Positions 1 through 11,262 of a stretch of DNA of 64,000 nt are shown here, piece after piece. The stretch comes from Ampelomyces quisqualis. Taxonomy: Eukaryota > Ascomycota > Dothideomycetes > Pleosporales > Phaeosphaeriaceae. Position 1 is the stretch's first letter; each line of letters opens with the position of its first letter. Under the pieces are notes generated by a model that was given only the letters and a program-made list of their open reading frames with translations, was not told the DNA's origin and did not search any database. Location of the stretch: positions 2,232,001 to 2,296,000 of the forward strand of contig JAGTXZ010000018.1 in the NCBI GenBank assembly GCA_018398575.1. The letters are read 5' to 3'. The position numbers and the translations under genes are program-made.

Positions 1-601
1 CGTCGTTCATCCCCCCAACACACAATGTCCCCTCCCCTTTCCCCAGCTATAAGAACCCCCTCACACCCCACCCTCGCCTCGCCACCTTGCAGCGCAAACC
101 GCTCAAGAAGGCGCGGGCTAAGCCCGCCGCACCGCTCGGTTCTCATGGCTCAGCGTCCTCCGATCTGTGAGATGCCGTAGCCAATAGCGCTACGATGCCT
201 CGGCCTCAAGTCGAGATGCCGCAGCCGAGTAGGCTGCGAGGAACGCACAGTTCCGCGAGGGCCTGCGTAGCGGGAGCGCGAGCTTCTGCGCAGCATGATG
301 GGACTGTGCGGGTGCAAGTGTGGCCTTGGTACGGGGCTCCATGCTGATTGTTCTTCGTCGAGTATCGCGCTGGTTGGGGCGGGCTTGAAGAAGAAGAGTT
401 ATGGGGTTGATGAGTCGTCCAGGAGATTACTTTGGGCTGTTGGGGAGGTCAAATCTCCAGAGTCCATTGCGGCCATCATGGTATAGTCATTACGAATGTG
501 AGTGGATATCTCCCGATGCAGGGACCTAATCTCAAAGCCCATAGCAAACCGCATGCAATGCCCAAAATCATGCTAGCAACACGCAACCCAGGCCCTCGCT
601 G
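1..601. other. gene-poor left edge
   Basis: I see no supported gene here. An open frame at 295-486 (+) is short, has no recognisable motif and is not clearly coding. The stretch is GC-rich around 100-300, with small palindromic runs. It is downstream of the minus-strand transporter gene, so it may hold that gene's 3' flank. Confidence 0.5.
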
Positions 602-701
602 TTTCGAATACGCAATGTTACTCCTCTTTCGAATACGCAATGTTACTCCTCTTTCGAATACGCAATGTTACTCCTCTTTCGAATACGCAATGTTACTCCT
701 C
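602..701. repeat. 25-bp tandem repeat, 4 perfect copies
   Basis: Four head-to-tail copies of a 25-base unit (602-626, 627-651, 652-676, 677-701) are identical by eye. The unit starts tttcgaatacg and ends gttactcctc. The last copy runs into the coding end of the minus-strand MATE gene, so the final Glu codons and the TAA stop (693-695) are part of repeat sequence and the other copies lie in its 3' flank. Confidence 0.95.
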
Positions 702-2467
702 TCTCGTCCTCGCATCATCTACCGCCCTTTTCCAATCATAAACATACATGTACACTCCTTCCAACATTGTGATGCAGCTACTTCCCACTGCGCAGCCCGC
801 CCACAAACCCACCAGCTTCAAGTCCTTCTTGAAGCACAAGAACAAAGCGAGGGGTACTGCAATGACATAGTAAACAAACAAATTCGCCCAACCACCGATT
901 GCTTGCAGGCCCAAGCCTCGCAAAATCGCGTTGGCGAGCGCGGTCGTGCTATCGCAGAATTGGAAGACAGCGAGCAAGGGCAGCACAGTCGACACGATGG
1001 AAATGACTTGAGGGTCGTTGCTGAATGCTTTTGGCAGCGCGTTTCGCGCGGCGGTCAGGAACGTGAAGTCGATTACACCGATGAGGAGAAATGTCAGGAC
1101 ATATGTGCGCGTAGCTGTTCTGGCAGAAGATAGGGATCCAGAGCCGATGAGATTGCCTAAGCGCGTGCTGACTGCTACGCCGACGGAGAAGGGAACGTGA
1201 TAGATTGCGACGGCTAGGGACATTACGATGGACTGAGCGGCAAGATGGGCGGTGCTCAGGTAGCTGGTGCTGAATGTTAAGATGTCGAAGGCCTGGAAGG
1301 GAGATTGTTAGTACCATGTTTAGCTCAGCTGGATGAGCGTATTGGAGAACTTACTAGCCATTCTGTCTCGACCATAATGATACCAGACAGAGCAAGTTTG
1401 GCCATTGGGCCCCAGTGACAGAAGGCATCGCGAGTAAAGCCTGCCCAACATTCGAGAGAGCTGGGGTTGACAAAGTAGACATATATCCAGAGAAGAACGG
1501 GAAGTAGGTTCTGCGAGAGCACTGTTGCGAGTGCGGCACCTTCAAGATCCCACTTCAGCGCAAAGACAAACAAGTAGTTCAAAAGAACGTTGATGGGTGT
1601 AGCGATAAGCAAGACGAAGAGACTGGCGTTGAAAAGCCCTTGAGCTTGTGTGAAGCGTTTCCCGGCTTCGAAGATTGCGTAGCCTGGGGCTCCTGCAAGT
1701 AAAATGGAAAGATATCGTCCAGCAAGTTGGGCAAGGGCTTTCTCCGGTACCAGCGCTGCGAGAATCCATCCTGAGGACAACCAAATTGCCCCAATCGGCA
1801 GCGTAACAAGTAACATGAACAGGACCATGCGCTGCAAATGCAATCCAACCATCTCTTTCCTGCCGGAGCCGTATGCTTGCGCGCACAGCGTATCCAAGCT
1901 CGTAGCTAGGCCCTCGTACACAGCGAGCCCAGTGATGTTCGCCGTCATGGTCGCCAAACTGACCGCGCCCAGCGCATCGGTTCCAATATGCCCAACCACG
2001 AAAAGCGTGATCAAGCTGAACGAATACTGCAACATGTACGTGACCATGAGCGGCAGCGAGTACTTTGCGAGTAGCCTTGCTTCCCTCCCAGCAGTGGTGT
2101 GCACCTCTTCGACGGTCCCCTCTCCCAACAGTCCCTCAAGTTCAGCAGCGTGCGCTACACTTCCATACTGGTGGGCTTTCGCAACGCCTTGCGCCCCAAG
2201 CAACCCTACGCATTCCTCTGCACTCGACGAAAAGCGCCTCGCAGCCGGGCTGTCCATGGTGAAGCCTGCGGTGAATGGGGACGGAATGAAACCAAGCGCT
2301 AGCGACGAGATGTCGATGTCATACTCGGCTGGTATATGCTGGTTGTCCTTCTCGGGGTCTTGGTGGTGCACCAAGAGTGGTGTTGATGGTGACCATGGTG
2401 GAGCTTGTGTTAGCGGGGCAATGACAAGCGTGGCGTCTCCACATGTTGACGGCGTGGCCCGGCGCAT
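693..2467 (-). CDS. MATE family multidrug/toxin efflux transporter
   Basis: Two exons: 2467-1355 and 1292-693, joined in phase 0 by a 62-base GTAAGT...AG intron; 570 residues. It is a polytopic membrane protein of the multidrug and toxic compound extrusion family, which exports small organic cations or metabolites in exchange for H+ or Na+. About twelve hydrophobic segments follow a hydrophilic N-terminus of about 130 residues. Recognisable family stretches include VGHIGTDALGAVSLATM, the CAQAYGSG block after the second helix, and LAAQSIVMS in the second half, opening with the usual splice-side W/AFDILTF. The first in-frame Met is used; another Met about 70 residues in (MDSPAARR) could be the true start. 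Substrate is unknown. The 3' end lies inside a 25-bp minisatellite. Confidence 0.88.
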
Positions 2468-3204
2468 GGCGATGCTCGGAGCCTAGAGCTGATTCGAGGT
2501 TGTTGGTGAGCCGCGCAGCGAATGAGTAGGCATGGGCGGCGGCGGAGCTGTGCGCGCCTTCGATGGCTTGTAGGAGTGCTTTTGTGGTGGTGGGTTGGGG
2601 AGGAGGGGGATTTGCTGTTCACCACAGCACGGTGAAGAAGGATCTGCAGCGCTGTGCGCGTGCATTCGTCTCCATTTCAGGTCTTGCAGCAGGGAAGGCG
2701 CTGCTACTTTGATAAGGAAAGTCATGGTACTATTGATGCGCGCGCGCAATCTCGCAGAAGGGTTGGAAGCAGCGTGGCAGCGTCGAGCGACCGCCGACCG
2801 GCATCCTGGAGCTGAAATCGGGTCGAAGCCGATTCGATGGCGCAAGTGCAGTACATCGCTGATCCTGGCCTTTCGACCGCACCCGTCGACATTGCGTTAC
2901 TATGTAACGAGCAGGATGCGAAATGTGTTGAGGGGTGTACATGGCCTGTGTGCTCGGTGGTGATCGTAAATACCATGTTGTGGCTGGGAGGAGGCTGCGT
3001 GCAACCTGACCGAACATCACCGGAAAATGCGCAAAACCACTTCAAGAGATTACGGGAACATGAACCGTCATGCAACAAGTATAGCTGATTGATCCATGTT
3101 GATGCGTCGCACGTGCTTGTAAAACCTCGTCTACAGCCGCTCTCTCGTACTTCCTCCGTAAAGGTCAGACAACACCCCCCCAGGCCAAAAGGTTCAGTGA
3201 CATG
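2468..3204. other. intergenic, no gene seen
   Basis: This lies between the start of the MATE gene and the 3' end of the flavin-reductase-like gene, both on the minus strand. Short open frames on both strands have no recognisable motif, and I see no repeat. It presumably carries the MATE promoter. Confidence 0.5.
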
Positions 3205-4142
3205 CTACTCAGACTGTCCAGGGCCCTTTGGCTTGGCTAGTCTCGCAACCTCGGGATCCCTGGTAACCTCATCATAGTCGGGCCGCGGTAGCTCGAACGC
3301 CTGAGTTGTGCGGCCATACGTGATACCGCCCAATCTGGAGATGGGCTTCATGACCTGTTCGCTGTCAGCACGAAATTCCATGCGCCTTTGCGAATCGAAC
3401 TCACGGCTGGATCAATCAAAACACCCTGTTCGTCGATGGCATCTTCTCTGGCCCAGAAATTCACACCTTCGATAAAAGCGGTGACACCCGTCTTCTTATC
3501 CGGGGTAGCAGGGTTTTTGGACGTCCACTCATGGGTGCTGACTAGCTTGCCCTCGATGCTGAAGACCGCCTCCTTGACTCGATCCGGCTTGACCACTGTG
3601 CTTTTCGCTCCATGAAGCCCGCTCATAGACCACTCAGAGATGCCGTCCGGAGCATTGATGGATGTATAGTTTGCAGCCTCGATGTACTCTTCGGTGATGA
3701 TGTTGATAACGCACTCCTTCGTGTCTAGCAGGTTCTTCAACGTGTCTTTTGCCTTGTCCATACCGCCGGCAAAGCCGAGAACAAAGATGGGCGGATCGTG
3801 GTTCATCAAGTTGAAGTAGCTGAACGGCGCAAGATTGGTGCTGGTGCCATCGGCACTGATCGTGGACGTGAAGCCAACCGGACGCGGGACAATGGCGGAG
3901 ATGAGCATCTTGTAGTTTTGTGCTACCGGACGACCTTCTGCGTAAGGATTGATCTGGCGATGCCCTTTCTCTAGACATGATGGGTTATTGGCGCCAGATC
4001 CAGGTTTCCAATCAGGCTTGGGGGTTTGCGTGAAGTGGAAGTCGATGGCTTCGAACGGGGGGCGCGATGACTCTACAGCCTTGAAATCGCCATGCGGGTT
4101 GCGTTTGATCTCCTTCTCTGCGTCCATCTTGCCTGTGGCCAT
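3205..4142 (-). CDS. flavin reductase-like domain (FMN-binding split barrel) protein
   Basis: Two exons: 4142-3405 and 3354-3205, with a 50-base GTGAGT...AG intron; 295 residues. The central part (about residues 70-250) matches the flavin reductase-like/split-barrel family: NYKMLISAIVPRPVGFTST, NLAPFSYFNLMNHDPPIFV, then TKECVINII. These proteins bind FMN and often act as flavin reductases or partners of monooxygenases. The C-terminal exon supplies the conserved ISRLGGITYGR tail, which makes this intron call secure. No signal peptide is seen, so it is probably cytosolic. It is transcribed away from the alpha/beta hydrolase gene from a shared intergenic region. The exact reaction cannot be read from sequence. 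Confidence 0.87.
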
Positions 4143-4811
4143 ATTGGGCGACGTTCAGAGGATCGTGGACGGTGGTGTAACAAGAAGTCGTCTGGATGGA
4201 GGTGACAAATGCGATATGAGATCGTGGTCTCGAATTTAGCTGAATTGAAGAACAACACACTGCAACTGTTAGCTGTTAGAGAGGACTTCAAGAGAGTATT
4301 TTTGTGTTGTTGACGTGCATGGCAAATGACGGATATACTTCCGGTCGCGGAAACCTCAGTGTCCAACGCGGAATGACGCCTGAACCTTGGCAGCTACTCG
4401 TGACAATTACTTGTCTCCACCATTGACCTTGAAGCTATCTAGACCGGAAGTCTGCGAGTCTGCGCTACGAACTGCGCCGACACAGGGCCGTTCAATCCAG
4501 ACCCGCAGCTTCTTGAGGTGTTATGGGTAACAGCGTCATATGTTACCCCGCCATTAACTACCCCACCAGCTTCGACCCGCAACGGTGAGGCCAGGGCCGG
4601 TTAGAGATACTGCAGCGATCATGTCGTTTCTCGTAGGTATATCACGCATCTCACATACCTATCGCATTTCATCTTCGCGCCTAAGACCAATGCTGCACCA
4701 CTAAGCCCATCATCAACAAGCCCTCAACCCCATCCAAGCAGTTTCCCACCTTCATTCTCAGTGACTAGAAAGACCAGACTCTAAACACTTGTGTCTGACC
4801 AGCAGCAGAAC
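4143..4811. promoter_or_regulatory. divergent promoter region
   Basis: This 669-bp stretch separates the start codons of two divergent genes: flavin-reductase-like (-) and alpha/beta hydrolase (+). It contains no open frame of note. It holds a perfect 7-bp inverted repeat (entered separately) that could serve either gene. Confidence 0.5.
4525..4548. promoter_or_regulatory. palindromic candidate regulator site
   Basis: gggtaac and gttaccc are exact reverse complements separated by 10 bases, in the middle of the divergent promoter. Symmetric arms of this size suit a dimeric DNA-binding protein. No factor is assigned. Confidence 0.3.
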
Positions 4812-6035
4812 ATGGCTTCATCTGATCTTCCCCAAGTTGAAGGCCTCAAGCTAGAAGACGACTACCAGACCTACCAGCTCGGCAACTTCTCACTCAAGTC
4901 AGGTGGAGCAATTCCTAATGCATTCATTGCATATAAGACCCTCGGCGACCCTTCAATGCCCGCAGTCATATACCCAACGTGGTATTCGGGAGGTACACAA
5001 CGCATGCCTACAGTCTACTAGGTATCCTAGCTCCTGAGGTCACCCACTGACGATGATATACTAGCAATATCCGACAACCTCTGGCTCACCGGACCAAAGA
5101 AGACCCTGAATCCAGAAAAGTACTACATCATAATCCCAGCCCTATTCGGAAATGGCCAATCCTCCTCACCCTCCAACATGCCTGACCTTCGCCCCTTCCC
5201 CGACGTCCTCTTCTACGACAACATCCGCGCTCAGCACCAACTCGTGACCAAACACCTCAGCATCAAACACGCCCGCGCCGTCCTCGGATGGTCCATGGGC
5301 GCCGGCCAAACGTACCAATGGGCCACGCAATACCCAGACTTCATGGACCTAATCGCACCCTTCTGCGGCTCCGCCAAAACATCGCCACACAACCAAGTAT
5401 TCCTCGAAGGCGTGAAATCCACCCTATACGCCGCAATCGGAACTTCGTCTGCAGGAATATGCCGGCCAACATCCCTCGCGCCATCGTCTTTCGCGCCTCG
5501 CTCCCCGCTGACCCGCTCGCCGCGCGAGACGGGGCTGAAAGCACTCGGGCGCGTCTACGCAGGCTGGGGCTTCAGCCAGGCGTTTTACCGCGAGAAATTG
5601 CACGAGAAAGCACTCGGGTTCAAAAATCTAGAGGACTTCTTGGTCCACTTTTGGGAAGCCTGGGCCTTGTCAAAGGATCCGGGAAATATGCTGGTCATGG
5701 CGCACACGTGGCAAGCGGGTGATTGCTCCGCGCAAGAGCCGTATAATGGCGACTTTGAAGCTGCGATGCGTGGGATCAAGGCGAAAGTTCTGGTCATGCC
5801 GGCGAAGACGGACTTGTATTTTCCGCCAGAAGATTCGGAGATGGAAGTCCAGTGTATGAATAACGGAGTGGGCGAGTTGAAGGTGTTTCCGAGTATTTGG
5901 GGGCATTGGGCGGGAGGTAATGTCTAGCCTTTGTGTGTCTGAAAGCTTTGCTAACAGTTTCAAGGACCGGGACAGAGTACGGAGGATGTCGCGTGGCTTG
6001 ATGCGAACCTGAGGGACTTTTTTGAGAAGAATTGA
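4812..6035 (+). CDS. alpha/beta hydrolase, homoserine O-acetyltransferase-like
   Basis: Three exons: 4812-4992, 5065-5916, 5965-6035; 367 residues. The first ATG is at 4812 (MASSDLPQ); the upstream in-frame codon at 4791 is GTG and is not used. The fold is an alpha/beta hydrolase of the homoserine acetyltransferase (MET2) group. The nucleophile elbow GWSMGAG carries Ser137, and further family blocks are GRVYAGWGFSQAFYRE, VLVMPAKTDLYFPPEDSE (the Asp region) and the C-terminal WGHWAGG, whose His completes the triad. Many fungal members are not true homoserine acetyltransferases, so the acyl acceptor is uncertain. The stretch between residues of about 180 and 205 is Ser/Pro-rich and poorly conserved, but the frame stays open. 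It is divergent from the flavin reductase-like gene, which may hint at a joint role. Confidence 0.87.
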
Positions 6036-6323
6036 TCCATAGAGCACTTTACAATTTAACTACGTGGAAGCATGGATCATTGTGAATTCGTTAGTTTATT
6101 ACCTAGGCAATAGTATTTGAAGTACTTAGATAAAGTATAGAAGATGATATCAAGACATGTCGAACGTAAAGTGATGGAAATAGAAGACGTTGCCTCCACC
6201 AGATATTAGCACGCTACCCACACGATACCTGGGGCAAGAGCTGCAAGTACTACCGTTGTGGAAGTCGAGGCTAACATGATGTGCGTCTGAAAGACTACCT
6301 AGCCTCGTCCAGATTCCCGGCTC

Positions 6324-9300
6324 CTATTCCTCAGTCCGCCTCGCTTCCTCAGGGAACGGAGGTCTTGCGCCACGCGCTGATATCATGTAGGTCTTGATCT
6401 GAGCTTCCAGTTGCTCCATCTGATGCTGCAGCTGACCCAGCATCGGTGCGTTCGGCTTCGAAACATCAGTCCTGACCTCGTTGGTCGCCGTGGCAATCGG
6501 TGGCGTGTCTCTCGATCCAGTGTTGAAGTCGCGACTGCGAGGTCGAATAGCAGATTTTTCTTGGTGCTGCATCAGGACATTGTGCAGCGCTTGTTGACTA
6601 TTTGGTTGAAGAGTTAGTCTATTTCGACGCCGACTTCTGAGGTCAATCAGAGTGTGTCGACCCCGTACTGCTTGTATTGAATGGAAGCTTGGTGAAGACT
6701 TTGGTGCGCATCGTGTGGCAGCCGCGTCGGCTTCTTGTTGAAGATGATTTTGGTAAGGGTTCTTTGAGCGGTTGTCTCTGTCCAAAACTTCGGCAAGGCG
6801 AGAGTCCAGCTCATCTCGACGTGTTTTAGTCGAAGAAGGTAGCAGTATCGAAGTTTTAGTCTCGATGTCAATCGTTGGTTCGTGGAGTTGACGTCTATGG
6901 CTGGACGTGGCGCCCGGAAGATTCTGCGCTAGCTCATGCATACTCATGACTGGGACAGAGCGATGTTTGCGAACGGAAGCTCTTTTGGAATCTTCACCCA
7001 AATTCTGCGCATACACATCTTGCGAAGTCGGTGCTGTTGGTGGTTGTATGCGACGAGAATACTCATTCGCTCCCGATTGGATCTGTTGACTAGAAACAGT
7101 ATTGTTCCTTGCCACTGGTTCGTCTCGTTCCGTGAGCGGATGCGGAAGGTGAGCCAATGTGCAAAATTTCTTGTACTTATTCTCACACTCTCTCGCGGCC
7201 ATGCTGCAAATCTTTACAGACTGTACTGGCGAGCCCTGCTCTGACAGAGCAAGGTTTTTTCGTAACCGGTTCAAAGCTTCGCATAGAATGTTACACTTTT
7301 TGCAGGGAAGGAGACCCTTAGGCGAGCCTCCAGCTGGACGAGAGCTAGCATGCTTGGAGCCTAACACCATGTAGAAGTGTGTGACACCTGATTCGTGGCT
7401 TCCGCACATTGTGTTATGCGAGCTTGGCCTTTCGGACGTTTTCCTTGACCTCGAACTGACGTTGCGGGCTTGCTGCCAGCATTGTACCCTTTCATCTGTA
7501 GTCATTGATTTATTGAAATTAGAGAACAAGGAAGGGCCTTCAAATGGTTCGAAGTCCACGGACTTGCGCTGCTTATACTCTGCTGGCATCGTCACCGCTC
7601 GAGCAATAGGTCTCAATATTGACTCAGGCGTGATAGCGGAGATTCCAGGAGCACACAAACGTGGTGTTTCTTCTTCGGTCGTCTGGAGCCGCGACGATGG
7701 CTTTGGACTTGGAGTGGGGCGAGCGGTCGACTTGCCTTGCCGTATAATCTCAAGCATTTCATCACCTTTGGGAGCAGTAGTAAGATTTTCATAGCCCTTC
7801 GACGTGATCAGAAGATTGTCCTCGATCCGCACTCCGCCAACCGGAAGATAACGTTGGAGCACGTCAAGATTGATGTACTTGGAGTGGACGGGTGATGGCA
7901 GATAGAAATGCTGAAGGGCGTAAACCGAGAAGTAACTGTAGCAACGTGAGCGAAGGCATCTGGCGCGATCAAGTGCACAAAACTCACATTCCAGGTTCTA
8001 CAGTCAAGACCATGCCTTCTTCAAGCTGGCTGCTTTCGGGATCCGTCGGTGCAAGACAAGTCTTGGGGTCGTATATGGGATGATGAAAGTTGACTGGGTA
8101 CAAAGAGGGCGGCTACACTTGGTTAGCATGGCAACACAAGCTCGATCGACCTTGAAGCTGACGATGGCGCTTTGATAGCCAAGGGGCCGGCCGAAGGCTC
8201 AATGATCGATGATGTCCTCGACAGAATAACGGAAGCTGGACATACCTGCTCGAGAATTCGCTTTCCTCTCCGGATGCTCATCAGTTCTGCCTGCCCAACA
8301 TCGTGTACTTCCAAACCAACGTGATGGCCAAGGCCATGAGGAAAAAAAGCTCTGCTCGTCCCAGCCTTGTATATCTCTTCTCTCGTTCCATTATGCAGTA
8401 TGCCCAGAGTCAACAGTCCGTCAATTGCAATCTGGTGCGCCAGGATGTGAAGGTCAAGATACCTCACACCAGGCGCTAGTCGGCTGATACATGCCTCCTG
8501 CATGCGCTCTACAAGTTTGTAGATATTGTGCGCCTCTGTGCTTGGCCAGCTGGCTGACAGCGGAAATGTGCGCGTGATATCGCTAGCATACAGCTTGTAT
8601 TCACAAGCTGCATCAAGGCACATGAGCTGGCGATCTCCAAAGTCCTCGTTATTAGCATCGTAGTGCAGAGTTCCGGCATTTGGTCCTGAAGCGGCGATGG
8701 GGTCATACGCTTGCTGTTTCGCTTGATGCGACACACACACATCCAAGAACAGCCCCTCCACTTGAGCCTCGTTCTTGAAGTTGAGTATGTTGGAAAGCAC
8801 TGCCCTGTGGGCTTTAGAACTGATATCGTTGGCTCTTTGAATAAGCTCGATCTCGTGTTCATCTTTGATCATGCGCGCAACATTCATTGCAGGCTGTAGT
8901 GACGTTGAGTCAATGGTCCCTGGCCGGCTACCGTCCAGTTGTTTTCTCTGCGTATCATGCAGGATGAACAACTTGCCCTTGTTGCAGCTGCGATGATACC
9001 AATCCTCAATGTACTCTGCAGTCTCGTCGGAGTAGTAGACCTCATCAACATCGTACCTAACGAGAGCTTCGGCAAGCGTTGACCCTCGGCCGTTCCAGAT
9101 GACGCGCTTCTCATCGATCCTTGGTATGAAAAGCGCAAGTGTATCGTGCTGAATATCGTACGTCAAATGACAATCTGGCTCATTGCAGCTTCATGGTATC
9201 AGTATTCATTTTCATACAGTACACAATTGCGCACAAACCCGCTGAGATAGTAAAAATATCGTAATTGCCGGAAAGGCGCAGGCATGTCGCTGTCATCGTT

Positions 9301-9538
9301 GTTCTTCGACTTCTGGCCGGGCAGGTGAATTAGGCCCTCCTCAACACCCAACTTCTCCTGTACCCGTCTTGCATGTTGCTTCGCTAGGAAAGGATCAGCT
9401 TTGTTGTTGATCGTTGCACACAATGTCGGCCTTACCGGGATATTTATCGAGAGGGGACTCAGCCTCGAGATGCACCCAGTACTCCTTCGCCTCCCACTTC
9501 AACCGCTGCGCAAGGCTTGTCGCGTCGAGTACGTCCAT
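6324..9538 (-). CDS. Xaa-Pro aminopeptidase (M24B) with long C-terminal extension
   Basis: Five exons: 9538-9436, 9383-9239, 9188-8246, 8112-7988, 7935-6324; all junctions keep frame, giving 975 residues. Residues 1-500 form a fungal Xaa-Pro aminopeptidase/prolidase, a dinuclear-metal enzyme that removes an N-terminal residue ahead of proline. All five metal ligands are visible: Asp in CLDAAC (about 275) and SDITRTFP (about 286), His in HGLGHHVGL (about 369), Glu in TVEPG (about 435) and Glu in GGVRIED (about 476). The enzyme normally stops soon after [17 protein letters not shown]. Here the frame continues for about 470 residues of Ser/Arg/Pro-rich, probably disordered sequence with a Cys-containing patch and a short C-terminal coiled coil ([15 protein letters not shown]). 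The start chosen is MDVLDATS; a Met 21 codons upstream is possible. Confidence 0.82.
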
Positions 9539-11262
9539 GCTGACGCTCTCACCCTGCCTCCAGCGGACTGAAGTTTGGAGTTGAGATTTGCCGCAAGGCA
9601 AGATGCGGCGGACTGTTTAAGCGTCGCGACAGCTCACCGGTGAAAGCCACAAACCCCGTGCCTCGCGCTAACTTAGGGGTGATCCGCCGGTCAAGACACC
9701 GAACTAACACAACCAGCAGTTCGATGGTGCTAAACTCGGCCCCTAATGTTTGTTTGTCTTTGCTGACGCACTCGCGCCTCCTCAGAACTGGTGGTTTTCA
9801 TAAATAGAGGCTTTCGGAGACGTGTCGAGAAAGGTCGTCGGGTCTCCAGGCGTCCAAGGATCCTCATGCCCCGCGCTCGTCCTCCTGCCAGCCTGTACAA
9901 CAACACCAACGCTCGAGGCATCCAACTGCACACAGAATCCTTCCATAGAGGCCTGTAACGATCCTGATTGCTCTTTATTGGCAGTCAGAAGCGAGCCATG
10001 TGGTATAGCGCATCGGTGAACAGGAGGCGGTGGACATGATGTGGAGGCAATGCCTGGCAGGATCCTATTGGCTGAGAGGCTGACCGGTGAAGCAATTCCA
10101 GACAGACGGGCCTGAACATCATGTCGCACATCACCCAGCCCGGAATACTTCGCATGAGTACTGACTGTGCCGTTTCAAGCACTTGCTGACATGCTTTGAT
10201 TCCGGCTCCCAGCTTGGGCTCCCGAATACCCAGTGTTGCCCGCAACAAAGTCACGATTCACAAGACTCTTCATAGAGCCTACCCACGCTCGAGATCTTCG
10301 CAAGGTACCTCCAGACTCCTAGATTACAAGTATGTTGTGTCTAAACTCGGGGCTTGGGACAGTGTTGTACGAGATCTAATGCTTGAGCCTGGAGTCTTCA
10401 GATTAGTTTAAATGCACATGTATCATTCTCCGAATCTCCTGGTGTTGGATGTGATGTCTGGGCAGTGCTCGAGATACCTTACTATACTGGATCGTCGTGA
10501 AGTCATTCTGCATTTAATACTTAACACAGGGGTTTCATTCATGCTATAGTATAGCGTAGAGTCTTCGATATACTCCATGGCTAGCGAATATCGTGCTCGT
10601 CGTGGCGTACGTACGTCCCTGGTAGTTCTTCAGATGAATGAAACGATTCCGAACCTTAGGATGCAGTAAGAAAGTACTAGAATTTCACGGCGGCCTGTCT
10701 ATCCTTAAGGCTCGATACACCGTCGTTCACGATCTCATACTCTAGTCTAGTGCCTCCAACGTACTCTACCTCTTTATATGCTATTTTCGTAGGGGGTTTG
10801 AGACCTCTGGAATAGGACATTGCATCTGCTTTGATAATGCTCGTGGTGCACCAAGTGCCTCCAGCCTGGTATTTAGTCTTGTTATTTTGAGTTACTTCTA
10901 TCTGAACATGTACATTACAGGACACAATGTAGACATCACAAAGGAAGGAAATCACAACCAGTATTTTTTGAAGGTCTGTGACATTGATGAACGAGAACAA
11001 TGTCTAAATGCCCCGCCAGGATGTTCCAGAATGTTAGTCGAGAAACCTCATCTATCCCACAAGCGCCGACTCGTAGTCACAACCGGGTATTTCCTTTACT
11101 ATCTTCCCCGCCAAAATGACAGAACATCAGCTGTGTACATTAACGTGCATAACAGTGCATCGAAAACAATGCTAGTGAGCACATTGTGCCGCTCGAGGAT
11201 ACTCAAAAATGCTCGGACTGGGCGTGCTTTGCGTCCTCGAACATGTGTCGGATGATGTCGCC
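9539..11262. other. intergenic, one weak ORF
   Basis: This 1.7-kb stretch upstream of the aminopeptidase gene holds no recognised gene. The only frame of interest is 10677-11000 on the minus strand (listed separately). Confidence 0.45.
10677..11000 (-). CDS. hypothetical small protein, doubtful
   Basis: An open frame of 107 codons. The N-terminus (MFSFINVTDLQKILVVISF) is hydrophobic and could act as a signal peptide or membrane anchor. The rest is polar, with three Cys residues in total. I recognise no family, and the composition is not clearly coding, so it may be chance. Confidence 0.2.
   Translation of the reverse strand: MFSFINVTDLQKILVVISFLCDVYIVSCNVHVQIEVTQNNKTKYQAGGTWCTTSIIKADAMSYSRGLKPPTKIAYKEVEYVGGTRLEYEIVNDGVSSLKDRQAAVKF

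Noticed and set aside
1704..2486. A 260-codon plus-strand frame over the MATE gene
   Set aside because: Shadow of a recognised minus-strand gene.
7540..7565. A ggttcgaagtcc stretch resembling a tRNA B box
   Set aside because: It lies inside the aminopeptidase coding tail and no acceptor stem or A box pairs with it.
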